A stretch of 64,000 nt of DNA, taken from positions 62,001 to 126,000 of the forward strand of contig CAJQUW010000468.1 in the NCBI GenBank assembly GCA_907163375.1. Reading direction: 5' to 3'. The position numbers and the translations under genes were made by a program. The notes below the pieces were generated by a model that made no database searches, was not told where the DNA came from, and saw only the letters and a list, made by a program, of their open reading frames with translations. This stretch comes from Prostheceraeus crozeri (taxonomy: Eukaryota; Platyhelminthes; Polycladida; Euryleptidae). Positions within the stretch are counted from its first letter, which is position 1, and each line of letters opens with the position of its first letter. Below are positions 35,550 through 44,842 of the stretch, one piece after another.

Positions 35550-37435
35550 AGTAGTAAGTAAACGGCGAACACCCGACCGGCGCGCCCCCCCTCTGGAACG
35601 ACAGAGGTCTGTCGTGGTGTGCCGGCCAGGTTGGTCCAGGTTCGCTGACGTCCCCCCTCCCTTCGATAAACGACAGAGTGTCGTGGTGGACTTTGGCGAC
35701 CGCCAGGTTTTGTCTTGAGGCTATAGTGTGTGATGATTTTCGTGAAATCTGATGAATGTTGTGTTGTAAAATGGGATGTTTCGAGTGGAAGCAGTGCTCG
35801 GATGTGAAAACGAAGGCCAGATTTGGATTCAGCGTGAGATTCTGCATCTGTATGGTGAATTTGAAAGCAATCGAAGAGAAAAATTTTCGTCACCCCCGGC
35901 ACCGACCTTCCAACTTTGCTTCTAGTGGACGGATTTTGTCGTGCAATAGCTCGTTTGAAAGCTAGGAGTGAGACAAATTCACTGAAAGAAACGGCTTGTT
36001 CATATCTGCCTTCGTTTAGATGTGAGACGCCATTTCAGATTTTGGGAGATTGGCGAAAAACGACAGAGTTAGAATTTTGGACGTTTTTGGCTCTAGCGTC
36101 AAAACGAAGCATCGGATGGGAAAACGGATTTCAGATTTGGAATCAGCATGAAATTCTCTATCAACATGGTGAGTTTCAAGTCAATCGGAGAGAAAAAATT
36201 TTCAACATTTTTCGAAAAAACGACAGAGTTAGAATTTGGGACGTTTTGGGCTGTAGCGTCAAAACGAAGCATCGGATGGGAAAACGGATTTCAGATTCGG
36301 ATTCAGCGTGAAATTCTGCATCTGTATGGTGAATTTGAAAGCAATCGGAGAGAAAAATTTTCGCTGACGTCCCCCCCGGCACCGACCTTCCAACTTTGCT
36401 TCCAGTGGACGGATTTTGTCGTGCAATAGCTCGTTTGAAAGCTAAGAGTGAGACAAATTCACTGAAAGAAACGGCTTGTTCATATCTGTCTTCGTTTAGA
36501 TGTGAGACGCCATTTAAGATTTTGGGAGATTGTCGAAAAAACGACAGAGTTAGAATTTTGGACGTTTTGGGCTCTAGCGTCAAAACGAAGCATCGGATGG
36601 GAAAACGGATTTCAGATTTGGAATCAGCATGAAATTCTCTATCAACATGGTGAGTTTCAAGTCAATCGGAGAGAAAAAATTTTCAACATTTTTCGAAAAA
36701 CCGACAGAGTTAGAATTTTTGCGATGGCTGTGGGCTGTAGAGCCAAAACGAAGCATCGGATGGGAAAACGGAGGCCAGATTCGGATTCAGCGTGAAATTC
36801 TGCATCTGTATGGTGAATTTGAAAGCAATCGAAGAGAAAAAATTTTCGCTGACGTCCCCCCCCCCGGCACCGACCTTCCAACCTTGCTTCTAGTGGACGG
36901 ATTTTGTCGTGCAATAGCTCGTTTGAAAGCTAAGAGTGAGACAAATTCACTGAAAGAAAAGGCGTGTTCATATCTGTCTTCGTTTAGATGTGAGACGCCA
37001 TTTAAGATTTTGGGAGATTGGCGAAAAACGACAGAGTTAGAATTTTGGACGTTTTGGGCTCTAGCGTCAAAACGAAGCATCGGATGGGAAAACGGAGGCC
37101 AGATTCGGATTCAGCGTGAAATTCTGCATCTGTATGGTGAATTTGAAAGCAATCGGAGAGAAAAATTTTCGCTGACGTACCCCCCACTTCGGCACCGACC
37201 TTCCAACTTTGCTTCCAGTAGACTGATTTTGTCGTGCAATAGCTCGTTTAAAAGCTAAGAGTGAGGCTTATTTACTGAAAGAAACGGCTTGTTCATATCT
37301 GTCTTTGTTTAGATGTGAGACGCCATTTAAGAGTTTGGGAGATTGGCGAAAAACGACAGAGTTAGAATTTCCCAAGAAACAGCTCCAGCGGACTCGGATT
37401 GGTAAACGGAGGCCAGATTTGGAATCAGCTTGATG
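35550..37435 (+). repeat. Polinton left terminal inverted repeat, tandem units
   Basis: A unique outer segment of about 220 bp has small dyads around CGACAGAGGTCTGTCG. It is followed by repeat units; the landmark ggcaccgacc recurs at 35898, 36378, 36866 and 37191, giving spacings of 480, 488 and 325 bp. The longer units carry an extra related sub-block of about 165 bp. Units run in inverted orientation relative to the right array. Copies here differ from each other more than those on the right. Confidence 0.9.
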
Positions 37436-37442
37436 TTATTGT

Positions 37443-37583
37443 CCAATGAGGATCATCATCCAATGAGAATCAAGCATTTCTATATAAATAGCGAGCCTTC
37501 CACAGTGAGAATCATTCCATCGTTGAATCACACGAGTGACGGACGCACATTTTTTCTCTCTATTCTATTATCCAACTAAAATG
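37443..37583 (+). promoter_or_regulatory. Polinton leftmost promoter and leader exon
   Basis: Two CCAAT boxes (37443-37447 and 37460-37464) stand upstream of a good TATA box TATATAAATA (37481-37490), just inside the left inverted repeat. A leader follows and ends in an ATG at 37581-37583 directly joined to a GCAAGT word, a possible GC-AG intron donor. It would drive the rightward gene block. Confidence 0.6.
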
Positions 37584-38355
37584 GCAAGTCGCTACTTCCC
37601 TCCCTCTCCTCCCTTGAACGTAAACTTAATACAATCTTTTTCATTTTCAGGCATCTACTCCATCTGCTGCACTAGTAGGACAAAATGGCGGTCAAACGTT
37701 ACATGGTTCGCTACGATCAGATCATCTACAACTGAGGCCAGTGGAAGAAACAACCAAAGTACATAATCCTACACCGCTACAGGTCAAATTTAAACAAGTC
37801 TTGCGTTATGACGATCATAGCGTAGTACTCCAAACGGGAATGCTCCCTTCCACGGATGTCAAGATAATGCGCAATCAGTATGGGGACTACATACTGATCC
37901 CCGTGAGTCCGTACATTCGCCACCAACTTGATATTATTGAGGAGTACGTGACATTAAATATGGACATTCCTACTCCTCTTGCTCAAGAGTGGAAGGCGAG
38001 AGATGACAAGGATACTCCCTATAGAAAGATTTGGGATCGTAATCACATTTGCCTACCGGTATCACATTGGTGTACTTACTATAAGAAGGAGGGAGATCAA
38101 TCAATACGCATCAGATGTGATGAGCTCGGAGAAGGTACTTGGGATATCCTTTTCAAAGTGAATGGGCTATATTATGGTCGGCATAAGGATAATAAAACAG
38201 CCTCTCTCTCCATGCATATGGAATCCATCCTATATATTCCAAAACTACCCAACGTGGATGACATAATTGATCAAATCCTTAACAGCAGTGGTACGAAGCG
38301 CAAGTCGGAGAAGAATGCTGCCTCAAAACGCAAATCAAAGAAGGAGAATTACTAG
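37581..38355 (+). CDS. Unrecognised Polinton protein with basic C-terminus
   Basis: The main coding body runs from 37651, after a polypyrimidine-AG acceptor (tttttcattttcag), to the stop at 38355. In frame with it is the ATG at 37581-37583, giving a candidate 67-nt GC-AG intron that falls right after the start codon. The protein is about 236 residues. A central part has alternating hydrophobic strands (GTWDILFKVNGLYYG) that could fit an OB-type fold. The last 25 residues are Lys/Arg/Ser-rich (KRKSEKNAASKRKSKK), a likely nuclear-localisation or nucleic-acid-binding tail. It is the first gene after the left promoter. A replication-accessory role is a guess. Confidence 0.55.
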
Positions 38356-38389
38356 TCCTTTCCTAACTCTACCCCATGACAATTCGCTT

Positions 38390-38515
38390 ATGTGCTTTGA
38401 GTGTCGTAGACGTGGTCTTATTAGATACATTTTACTTCTTCGTTGCCATCATATCATTTGTGTATTTTGTCGTGAAAAGCATCGATGTAATTCTTCATTT
38501 TGTAATATGTTATAG
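38390..38515 (+). CDS. Mini RING-like zinc-binding ORF
   Basis: A 41-residue ORF consists of little more than a Cys/His cluster: MCFEC, then LRCHHIICVFC and a final HRCNSSFC. The C-x2-C ... C-x-H-x2-C-x2-C spacing is that of a C3HC4 RING with a shortened end. A second ORF with the same core is at 39594-39917. Either a very small zinc protein or an exon of a larger one. Confidence 0.45.
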   Translation: MCFECRRRGLIRYILLLRCHHIICVFCREKHRCNSSFCNML

Positions 38516-38549
38516 AACGTTTCCTTAGATGTGTAAATTTCCGTTTTAG

Positions 38550-39098
38550 GCTTCTATCATCATTTTTATGGATTGTGAGGGTGAACCTGTACAGGAGCTC
38601 AGTGCTATTGCTATGAACAATTGGACATATCAGATTGTTAGTGTCTATCATCAACATGCCAACTGCGATCCCAATGTTGATCAATGGGCGAGAAAACACA
38701 TTCATGGACTTAATCTGAAATATTTGCAAGACTATGGCTTTTCTTGTGACAGTGCTCTTCTTATTGACTTTAAACGATGGTTAGCTGCTTTCAATGTTAT
38801 ACGCATCTTTTGTAATAATCCTGGTAATGAGAGGAAAGTATTTCCCAATCTAATCATTGATGACATTTTGCTCCCGCCTTGGGAAAGTAGAGTGAATCAA
38901 CATTACCATGAAGTCACGAAACGTTTTAAGGATTTGTGTGTTCCTATTATGTCTGTTCGTTGTAGTAGCTACGTTCATAACCAATGCTTCTTTCCTCCTT
39001 ACCTCAACACTGCCAAAGTCCTGTATGGTTATCATTGCTCGCTGTATGATAGTTACCAGCTGTATCTATTTTATCTGTTTCAAACCATTGATTTATAA
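38550..39098 (+). CDS. DEDDh exonuclease-like protein (candidate)
   Basis: An ATG at 38568 gives 176 residues. The in-frame region also extends back to an acceptor (ccgttttag, exon start 38550) that would add the strand SIIIF. The start IIIFMDCEGEPVQELSAI has the D-x-E of exonuclease motif I on a hydrophobic strand. Near the end GYHCSLYDSY supplies H156 and D161, the H-x4-D of motif III. The middle acidic residue is uncertain (DD at 98-99 is a candidate). This is the layout of the DnaQ-like DEDDh fold. It is separate from the exonuclease domain of the polymerase. Similarity is by motif only. Confidence 0.45.
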   Translation, partial: ASIIIFMDCEGEPVQELSAIAMNNWTYQIVSVYHQHANCDPNVDQWARKHIHGLNLKYLQDYGFSCDSALLIDFKRWLAAFNVIRIFCNNPGNERKVFPNLIIDDILLPPWESRVNQHYHEVTKRFKDLCVPIMSVRCSSYVHNQCFFPPYLNTAKVLYGYHCSLYDSYQLYLFYLFQTIDL

Positions 39099-39182
39099 TG
39101 CATGCTTGTTACCGTTATTCAATAAATGTTACTATGAGAAGAGTTGTTTTCATGCAATAGATGGGTTAGATAAAGGGCGATC

Positions 39183-39500
39183 ATGTCTTTCTCAAACGAC
39201 TGCGGAACATTACATTTTCATAGGCAAAGTTTAAAAGGAGCTGTTCAAGATTATGTGATAAATTTTCATAAAGATGAGACCGACATCAAAGCAGTGGTCG
39301 ATGATGCTAGCACTCTATTTCTAGAGTTAATGAATACATTCTCTGATAGCATTGTCATGGCGCGATTAGTTGCGAAAATTAAGTTTAGTCATTTTGGAAA
39401 GGAAGAGGTGGAAAGTCGCTCTTTCCATTTTGCTTCTTATTCAAAGGAAGTGGTAGATCACCCCGAAGAATTTTTTAAAAGACATGATAAAAATTGCTGA
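39183..39500 (+). CDS. Unrecognised small Polinton ORF
   Basis: An ATG at 39183 opens a 105-residue frame with mixed helices (IKAVVDDASTLFLELMNTF) and a charged C-terminal third. Protein-like sequence continues to about 39590, so the gene probably was longer and looks broken (about one break). No family recognised. Confidence 0.4.
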   Translation: MSFSNDCGTLHFHRQSLKGAVQDYVINFHKDETDIKAVVDDASTLFLELMNTFSDSIVMARLVAKIKFSHFGKEEVESRSFHFASYSKEVVDHPEEFFKRHDKNC

Positions 39501-39593
39501 ACGTCTTAACGCATTTAACCATCATGGTAGCAGTCTAGTGATTGAAGCGATTTCAGATATTCACATTCAACTTTCTATAAAGAAAAATTGAAA

Positions 39594-39917
39594 ATGCAGT
39601 GGTACTTGATTGTAGCACAACTGGTTTTCGAGCTATGCCTGCTCACTCTCGAAGTATATTCCTTCTGTACATGCGTCTATTATTTAGAAAAGGCTAGCAA
39701 ATTCATATCTTCAAAAAGACTTGCTATAGACATCAGTAACGGTGAAACTATGTGTTGTGATGTATGTAAGCGAAAGGATGGAAATGAAAAGCGCATCTTC
39801 AAGAGATGTAAGCATGCTTTTTGTCAACGCTGTTTCATACGTAATTGCATTCAACTTTGCCAATGTAACCACTGTGATATTGCTCATTTCGAGTGTCACT
39901 TATGCCGAAATAGTTAG
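39594..39917 (+). CDS. RING-like protein with N-terminal hydrophobic segment
   Basis: The ATG at 39594 gives 107 residues. The first 30 are hydrophobic (YLIVAQLVFELCLLTLEVY), a possible membrane anchor or signal. From about residue 53 a zinc cluster follows: CCDVC, RCKHAFCQRC, then CQCNHC and ECHLC. The core C-x-H-x2-C-x2-C is RING-like. RING proteins are often ubiquitin ligases; that role is inference here. The hydrophobic part could be a separate frame accident, in which case the protein would start at the internal ATG at 39750. Confidence 0.5.
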   Translation: MQWYLIVAQLVFELCLLTLEVYSFCTCVYYLEKASKFISSKRLAIDISNGETMCCDVCKRKDGNEKRIFKRCKHAFCQRCFIRNCIQLCQCNHCDIAHFECHLCRNS

Positions 39918-39968
39918 TACCTATGCAAATGTGGTAAAGACAGGTTTTAGCAAAGACTAACACGAAAA

Positions 39969-40319
39969 ATGGCGAAACGTAAAAGTCAAAACTCTTCAAA
40001 GTTTTCTTCAGCCATGGAAGCTCTCCGACGAATGAAAGCAAATCAGCGATACAATGCTATACAACATGCTAACGATAAATTCATTCGTGAAATTATTTCT
40101 CATGTGAGGAAGTTGAGGACGAAGAAATTAGCACCAAAACAACGAAAGTTACTTAAGCGATATGCTACAAAATTGCGTTTCATCTCCAATCCTAAAGTCA
40201 CCCTTCAAAGAAAGAGGAAAACTCTAACACAAAAGGGTGGTTTCCTTTCAGCAATACTTCCGATGTTAGCTCCCGTCGTGGGTAACCTATTGGGTAATAT
40301 CTTTGGCTCTAGACGTTAA
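39969..40319 (+). CDS. Small basic virion-type protein (pX/PW-like)
   Basis: The 116-residue protein is strongly basic over its first 85 residues and ends in a Gly-rich hydrophobic segment after TQKGGFLSAILPML. The short basic-then-hydrophobic layout and the QKGG sequence, which fits the adenain cleavage consensus (M/I/L/N/Q)xGG-x, recall the processed core and membrane-active proteins of adenoviruses and their Polinton relatives. It lies in the virion gene block ahead of the ATPase. Confidence 0.5.
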   Translation: MAKRKSQNSSKFSSAMEALRRMKANQRYNAIQHANDKFIREIISHVRKLRTKKLAPKQRKLLKRYATKLRFISNPKVTLQRKRKTLTQKGGFLSAILPMLAPVVGNLLGNIFGSRR

Positions 40320-40350
40320 TTATGCAAATGTTGAATCTCAAAGTATTAAA

Positions 40351-40966
40351 ATGGATTTCAGACTTCAATGCGATAAAGTTCTGACTGTATCAAGTCCATC
40401 TCATGCAGGTAAAACTTTTCACGCTGAATTTATTGGATAAAAGAAGGGAGTTGTTTAAGGAACCTATCAATCGAGTGATTTGGTGTTATGGTATTTATCA
40501 ACCGTCGCTGTTTCAGGAAATGCAAAGTCGCAACTTTATTTGACATGAAGGAATTATTCCAGTGGATAAACTTCAGTCTAATGATGTTGTTGTATTGGAT
40601 GATTTATTGAAAGAAAGTAAGAATTCAAAAGATGTTACAGATATGTTCACTCGCGCAGCACATCATAAAAAGTGTTTTATCATCTATATCACACAAAATT
40701 TGTTTCCTGATGGAAAAGAAGCTCGTACACGAAACCTGAATACACACTATTATGCTATTTTCAAGAATCCGCGAGATAAAAGTCAATTTGAAATTTTAGC
40801 GCGACAAGTTGCACCCAGAGGATCAAAAGCCTTAATTGAAATTTTTCAAGCAGCTACTGAAAAACCATACGGTTACTTATTCATTGACTTTACGCAAGAG
40901 TGTCCGGAAGAATTTAGATTTCGAAGTGATATTTTGAAAACTCCCATGATTATCTACAAACTATGA
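40351..40966 (+). pseudogene. FtsK/HerA-type packaging ATPase, broken
   Basis: The region starts MDFRLQCDKVLTVSSPSHAGKT, with a Walker A-like loop. The larger part contains NDVVVLDDLL (Walker B), then TRAAHHKKCFIIYITQNLF, the sensor block typical of Polinton ATPases. It ends four bases into the next gene. This ATPase family translocates genomes into double-jelly-roll capsids. The gene looks broken, with about two breaks. Confidence 0.75.
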
Positions 40967-41550
40967 GTTCTTATTCTCGCATGATTGTTATGCCTCAGGA
41001 TGAATATGTACAATTGACTGCCATGCAGCAAGTAAAGCAACCTCTTGCAAATCAAATGTATAGGAAAGAAATAGATTATCAGCAAAATGTTCACATCAAA
41101 GATCCACATCGTGCTGTATTATTACAATCGGAAACTGTTGAGCAATTGAAAAACTTGAAGAATAAGATGCGTGACTCTGTATCGACTGCTACACCTTCAG
41201 CATCTCGCGCACATGCCATATCTCTTTTCAATAGTATTGAACCCCATCTCAATGTAAATGATAGAGGAGAAATCATTACAGATGAAAATAAAGTGATTGA
41301 TGCTTCACGTTATGAAGACTTGATTCAGTATGCGACACGTAGAAAGCGCCGTCAGGGCTATGTTCCACCTGGTTGGTCATACTTTCTTAAACTATTGAAA
41401 AAGCATAATGTACCAAAATTTGCTTTGAACAATGAGACATTGAAAGAACTTGATTCAACAGTGGCTACTGCTCCAATGCTTCAGACGATGAAAATGCCAA
41501 CAAATTGGTTTAAGACGTCACCTCGCTACATCCCCTCCCACATTCACTAA
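40963..41550 (+). CDS. Conserved Polinton protein of unknown function
   Basis: 195 residues, starting in an ATGA overlap with the ATPase end. The segment SRYEDLIQYATRRKRRQGYVPPGW, followed by FLKLLKKHNVPKFALN, is reminiscent of a block I associate with an uncharacterised protein in Polintons and adintoviruses. Basic sequence continues briefly after the frame, so the end may be altered. Position beside ATPase and integrase suggests a virion or packaging role. Confidence 0.5.
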   Translation: MSSYSRMIVMPQDEYVQLTAMQQVKQPLANQMYRKEIDYQQNVHIKDPHRAVLLQSETVEQLKNLKNKMRDSVSTATPSASRAHAISLFNSIEPHLNVNDRGEIITDENKVIDASRYEDLIQYATRRKRRQGYVPPGWSYFLKLLKKHNVPKFALNNETLKELDSTVATAPMLQTMKMPTNWFKTSPRYIPSHIH

Positions 41551-41657
41551 GAAAACAAGAGGAAGAACTCGACGTAGATCTACGCCACCACTAAAACTAG
41601 TAAAAGGAAAACGTAAAACAGCTCCTCCTAGGAAATACATGTTCTCAGACTATTAAT

Positions 41658-41873
41658 ATGAAGCAGATGTGTTGCTTGCCATGTAATGAACCGCCAGAGG
41701 TGAATGTCGTTGTCACTTGCACTTGCTGCGCTAGCTCTCACAATGAAACCCCTATGCAATGTGAACACGATCGCAAAACCGCTAAAGCTAAATGCTGCAG
41801 TTGTTGTAAATGTAGAAAGGCAAGAAAACAAAAAGATGAGAAGGAGGAAAAAGAGTCAGTCGTCATCGACTGA
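41658..41873 (+). CDS. Cys-rich small ORF overlapping the integrase start
   Basis: 71 residues with 14 cysteines arranged in CC and CxC pairs (CCLPC, CTCC, CCSCCKC) and an Arg/Lys/Glu-rich C-terminus. It overlaps the integrase start in another frame. A metal-binding peptide is possible. The cysteines could also reflect base composition, so it may not be translated. Confidence 0.35.
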   Translation: MKQMCCLPCNEPPEVNVVVTCTCCASSHNETPMQCEHDRKTAKAKCCSCCKCRKARKQKDEKEEKESVVID

Positions 41874-42567
41874 ACGTTTGAAGTCAATCTATTATGATGT
41901 AAAACATCCGGCAGGATTTGCATCTATCAAGAAATTATCAAAAGCGAGTGGTCTTCCACAATCACAAGTGAAACGATGGTTAAAGGGTCAGGCTACCTAT
42001 ACACTCCACAAACAAGTGAAAAAGAAGTACCGCACCCGCCATTATATTGTTCATGACATCGATGAACAGTGGCAAGCAGATTTGTGTGATGTTGCCTCCA
42101 TTTCAAAACATAACTCGGGTAATAATTTTATTTTAACCGTCATTGATATTTTCTCGCGTTATGCGTGGGCTCAACCTTTAAAAACTAAAGAAGGGAAAGG
42201 AGTAGCAAAAGCATTTCAAACATTTTTTCGAGGTCGCATTCCAAAAAGAATTCAGAGTGATCAAGGAAAAGAGTTTGAAAATCAGCATGTGAGAAGATTA
42301 TTTGAGAGGCATGACATTGAGTTGTTTAGTGTAAAGAGTGCTTATAAAGCTGCACTCGTTGAACGTTTTAATCGCACATTAAAAAATCGCTTGTGGCGAC
42401 ATTTTACTGCCAACTTGACACAAAATTGGACAAAGGTTCTACAAGATACACTCCATGCCTACAATCACTCTATCCATCGCTCTATTGGACTCAGACCAGT
42501 AGATGTAAATGCTGACAATGTAGATAAAGTGCGCGAATCATTCCAACGTAAACGCATCTTATTCTAA
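41836..42567 (+). CDS. Polinton integrase (RVE family)
   Basis: Start chosen at the ATG at 41836, giving 243 residues; earlier in-frame ATGs exist at 41704 and 41746 but add low-complexity sequence. An N-terminal helical region (residues 25-55) precedes the retroviral-integrase-like core. The catalytic triad is visible: D82 in QADLCD, D142 in IQSDQGKEF and E176 in ALVERFNRTLKNRL. It catalyses strand transfer of the element ends into the target, giving short target duplications. The frame is open throughout. Confidence 0.9.
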   Translation: MRRRKKSQSSSTERLKSIYYDVKHPAGFASIKKLSKASGLPQSQVKRWLKGQATYTLHKQVKKKYRTRHYIVHDIDEQWQADLCDVASISKHNSGNNFILTVIDIFSRYAWAQPLKTKEGKGVAKAFQTFFRGRIPKRIQSDQGKEFENQHVRRLFERHDIELFSVKSAYKAALVERFNRTLKNRLWRHFTANLTQNWTKVLQDTLHAYNHSIHRSIGLRPVDVNADNVDKVRESFQRKRILF

Positions 42568-42622
42568 GTGATCGACAGTGATTCATGCAAAGTTTTAACT
42601 AACAATGTTTAGGGTTTGAGCT

Positions 42623-43075
42623 ATGAATCAAACTGCCTCATTTTATTCACGACCCTCCTATGTAAGTGGTGGAGGACAAATTTACATCGGCGCTCGCCGC
42701 CAACGTGGAGGTAGCATACTTGGTGCGCTGAAATCTGTTGTAGCACCTCTCATATCCAATGTCGGAAGATCTTTAAAACGAAATGTTTTAAGTAATGCCG
42801 TTGGCTTTGCTGATGTCGCTAGTGATCTTTCCAGAGGTAGAAGTTTTAAGAGCAGTTTGTTGAATCGTGGGAAGGAACGCGGTTTAAAAACATTGAAGCA
42901 GACCTTTGCTGGTGTTACTCAAGGAAAGAAATCGCCTAAACGAATGAATAAAGGAAGAAGGAAACATCGCGGAGTTGGTAAGGTGCGATCTTCAGTCAAA
43001 AGGCATTCACGCAAACGTCGCAGAGGCTCTAATCATTCATCAGGCGCTAAACGACGACGCTGCCATAACTTCTAA
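42623..43075 (+). CDS. Minor capsid protein, pVI-like, basic C-terminus
   Basis: 150 residues. After a short leader comes RRQRGGSILGALKSVVAPLI, an amphipathic helix just behind a QRGG cleavage-type site, as in adenovirus pVI and its Polinton counterparts. The final 50 residues are Arg/Lys-rich. The gene stands directly before the major capsid gene, the usual position. Membrane lysis or capsid cementing would be the family role. Confidence 0.6.
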   Translation: MNQTASFYSRPSYVSGGGQIYIGARRQRGGSILGALKSVVAPLISNVGRSLKRNVLSNAVGFADVASDLSRGRSFKSSLLNRGKERGLKTLKQTFAGVTQGKKSPKRMNKGRRKHRGVGKVRSSVKRHSRKRRRGSNHSSGAKRRRCHNF

Positions 43076-43078
43076 TCA

Positions 43079-44350
43079 TGGAGTGTAAAACTTCCGTGTT
43101 TTGTTTGGTTGATCAACAAGCCATACAGACAGATATTCTTAGTTCAAGTATTGTAGATTATCATCCTCGAACAGCTGAGAATGCTGGCCCCATTGAATTT
43201 GTTATTCCTGGTGGTAGTGATGACTACATAGATTTGAGTTATGGTTGATTTGAGGTTTAGAATTCAGCAAGCAGATGGAACTGCTATTGACGATACACAT
43301 AAAGTTGGACTGAACAATTTACCATTGACTACATTACTTCGCGATGTTTCTCTAACGATTGGAGAGCAGCAGGTGGAAGGTGGCCAAAGCGATTATCCCT
43401 ATAAATCATATTTCAATCATGTATCACAGTTTCATCCAGCAGCACAAAAAAGTCATATGGAAGCCATGGGATGGTACAGAGATGAAGCAGGAAAATTTGA
43501 TGCTGAAACAAACAGTGGCTTTGTAAAGCGATCTGCTATGATTAAAGATAGTAAAGTATGTCAGCTATATGGTCCGCTGAATTTAGACTTCTTTAGACAG
43601 TCAAAGTTTTTACTCTGTAATACCAGCATGCGACTCAAGCTGACATTGAATAAGCCTGAATTTGCGCTGAATGCATTTGCTAAAGTTGACAATTTTAGAA
43701 TTCATGTGGAAGATATTGCACTTTACATTCGTCGAGTAGTACCGAATCCAAGTGTCATTAGAGGGCATGCTGAAGGTCTTAACCGCCAAAATGCCATTTA
43801 CCCCGTTCAGCATACAAAGCTTCACACCTTTACAATTCCAAAAGATCAAAAGAGTTTCATGAAAGATAACCTCTTTCCATCGGAAGCACCGAAGCTCCTC
43901 ATGGTGGCAATGGTTGAAAATGATGCATTTAATGGTAATATAAAGAAGAATCCTTTCAATTTTAAACACAATCAGTTAAGTGAAATTGCTTTACGTGTAA
44001 ATGGTGTGAGTCATCCTGGTCCACCCTACAAACCAGATTTTGCTGCGGATCAATTTATGCGCAGTTATGTTGATTTTATGGATGTCTTTGGCTTTTACAA
44101 TACGGATGACACCAACGGACTCACTATGAAAGAGTTTAAGAGTGGATATACTATTTATGCATTTGATTTGACTGCTGACAGCGATATTAGTGCACCCTAT
44201 CGTCAAGCGAACGTGCCTCATAATATTCGTTTGGATTTGACGTTCAAAAGAACACTACCTGAGACGATCAATGTATTAATTTATGCAGTCTTCGATTCAA
44301 ATATTGAAATTACAAAGTATCGTGACGTGATTCTTCAGTATAATCGTTAA
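43079..44350 (+). pseudogene. Major capsid protein (double jelly-roll, hexon type), broken
   Basis: About 420 residues. Recognisable segments are the N-terminal ENAGPIEFVIPGGSDDYIDL, typical of Polinton capsid proteins, then LRDVSLTIGEQQVEGG, YPYKSYF and VDFMDVFGFYNTDDTNGLT. The C-terminal strands include NVLIYAVFDSNIEI. Double-jelly-roll trimers build the icosahedral shell. The gene looks nearly whole, with about one break. Its stop overlaps the protease start (TAATG). Confidence 0.85.
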
Positions 44351-44811
44351 TGAGTTGGTTGACTGCTGACGATATTAAAACTAAAGTACACCGTAATGCA
44401 GACGAAGTGACGTTGAAAGCTTTCGATAATGTCTATTCGCTCGATACCTTACCACCTGCAGTAAATCACTATCCCATCTTTATTGTACTAAACACTCATT
44501 CGCAGAATTTAGGCGGTGAGCATTGGAAAGCGATCTTTATTGGAGAAGACCGACGTGGTGAACTATTTGACTCTCGTGCTCAACCTCCAAATATACCAAC
44601 ACAGCAGTGGTTGAGAAAACATACGCGTCAATATCAGCGAAATGAACGCATACTACAACATCCACTTTCATCAACGTGTGGTGCTTTTGTACTGTACTTC
44701 ATCTTAAAACGTTTACATGTATCTCGATTTGTATCTGTTATTCAAAACTTTTCATGTAATCCATCCTCTAATGAAAAAATGATTTGTAAGTTCTATCATG
44801 ATTTGAAATAA
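44350..44811 (+). CDS. Adenain-like cysteine protease
   Basis: 153 residues, starting in a TAATG overlap with the capsid gene. H58 in GGEHWKAI, D74 in LFDSRA, Q103 and C110 in LQHPLSSTCGAF match the catalytic set of adenovirus protease, with the Q-to-C spacing of seven kept. It would process the GG-type sites seen in the small basic proteins nearby. Shorter than adenain (about 204 residues) but typical of Polintons. The frame is open. An AATAAA at 44807-44812 overlaps the stop and probably ends the rightward transcripts. Confidence 0.88.
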   Translation: MSWLTADDIKTKVHRNADEVTLKAFDNVYSLDTLPPAVNHYPIFIVLNTHSQNLGGEHWKAIFIGEDRRGELFDSRAQPPNIPTQQWLRKHTRQYQRNERILQHPLSSTCGAFVLYFILKRLHVSRFVSVIQNFSCNPSSNEKMICKFYHDLK

Positions 44812-44842
44812 AAACATCATGTTGGAAAAATTGTTTTTTATT
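44807..44842. terminator. Convergent polyadenylation signals
   Basis: AATAAA at 44807-44812 on the plus strand ends the capsid/protease transcripts, and TTTATT at 44837-44842 is the same signal for the minus strand, each overlapping a stop codon. Two opposite transcription units therefore meet within 40 bp. Confidence 0.7.
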
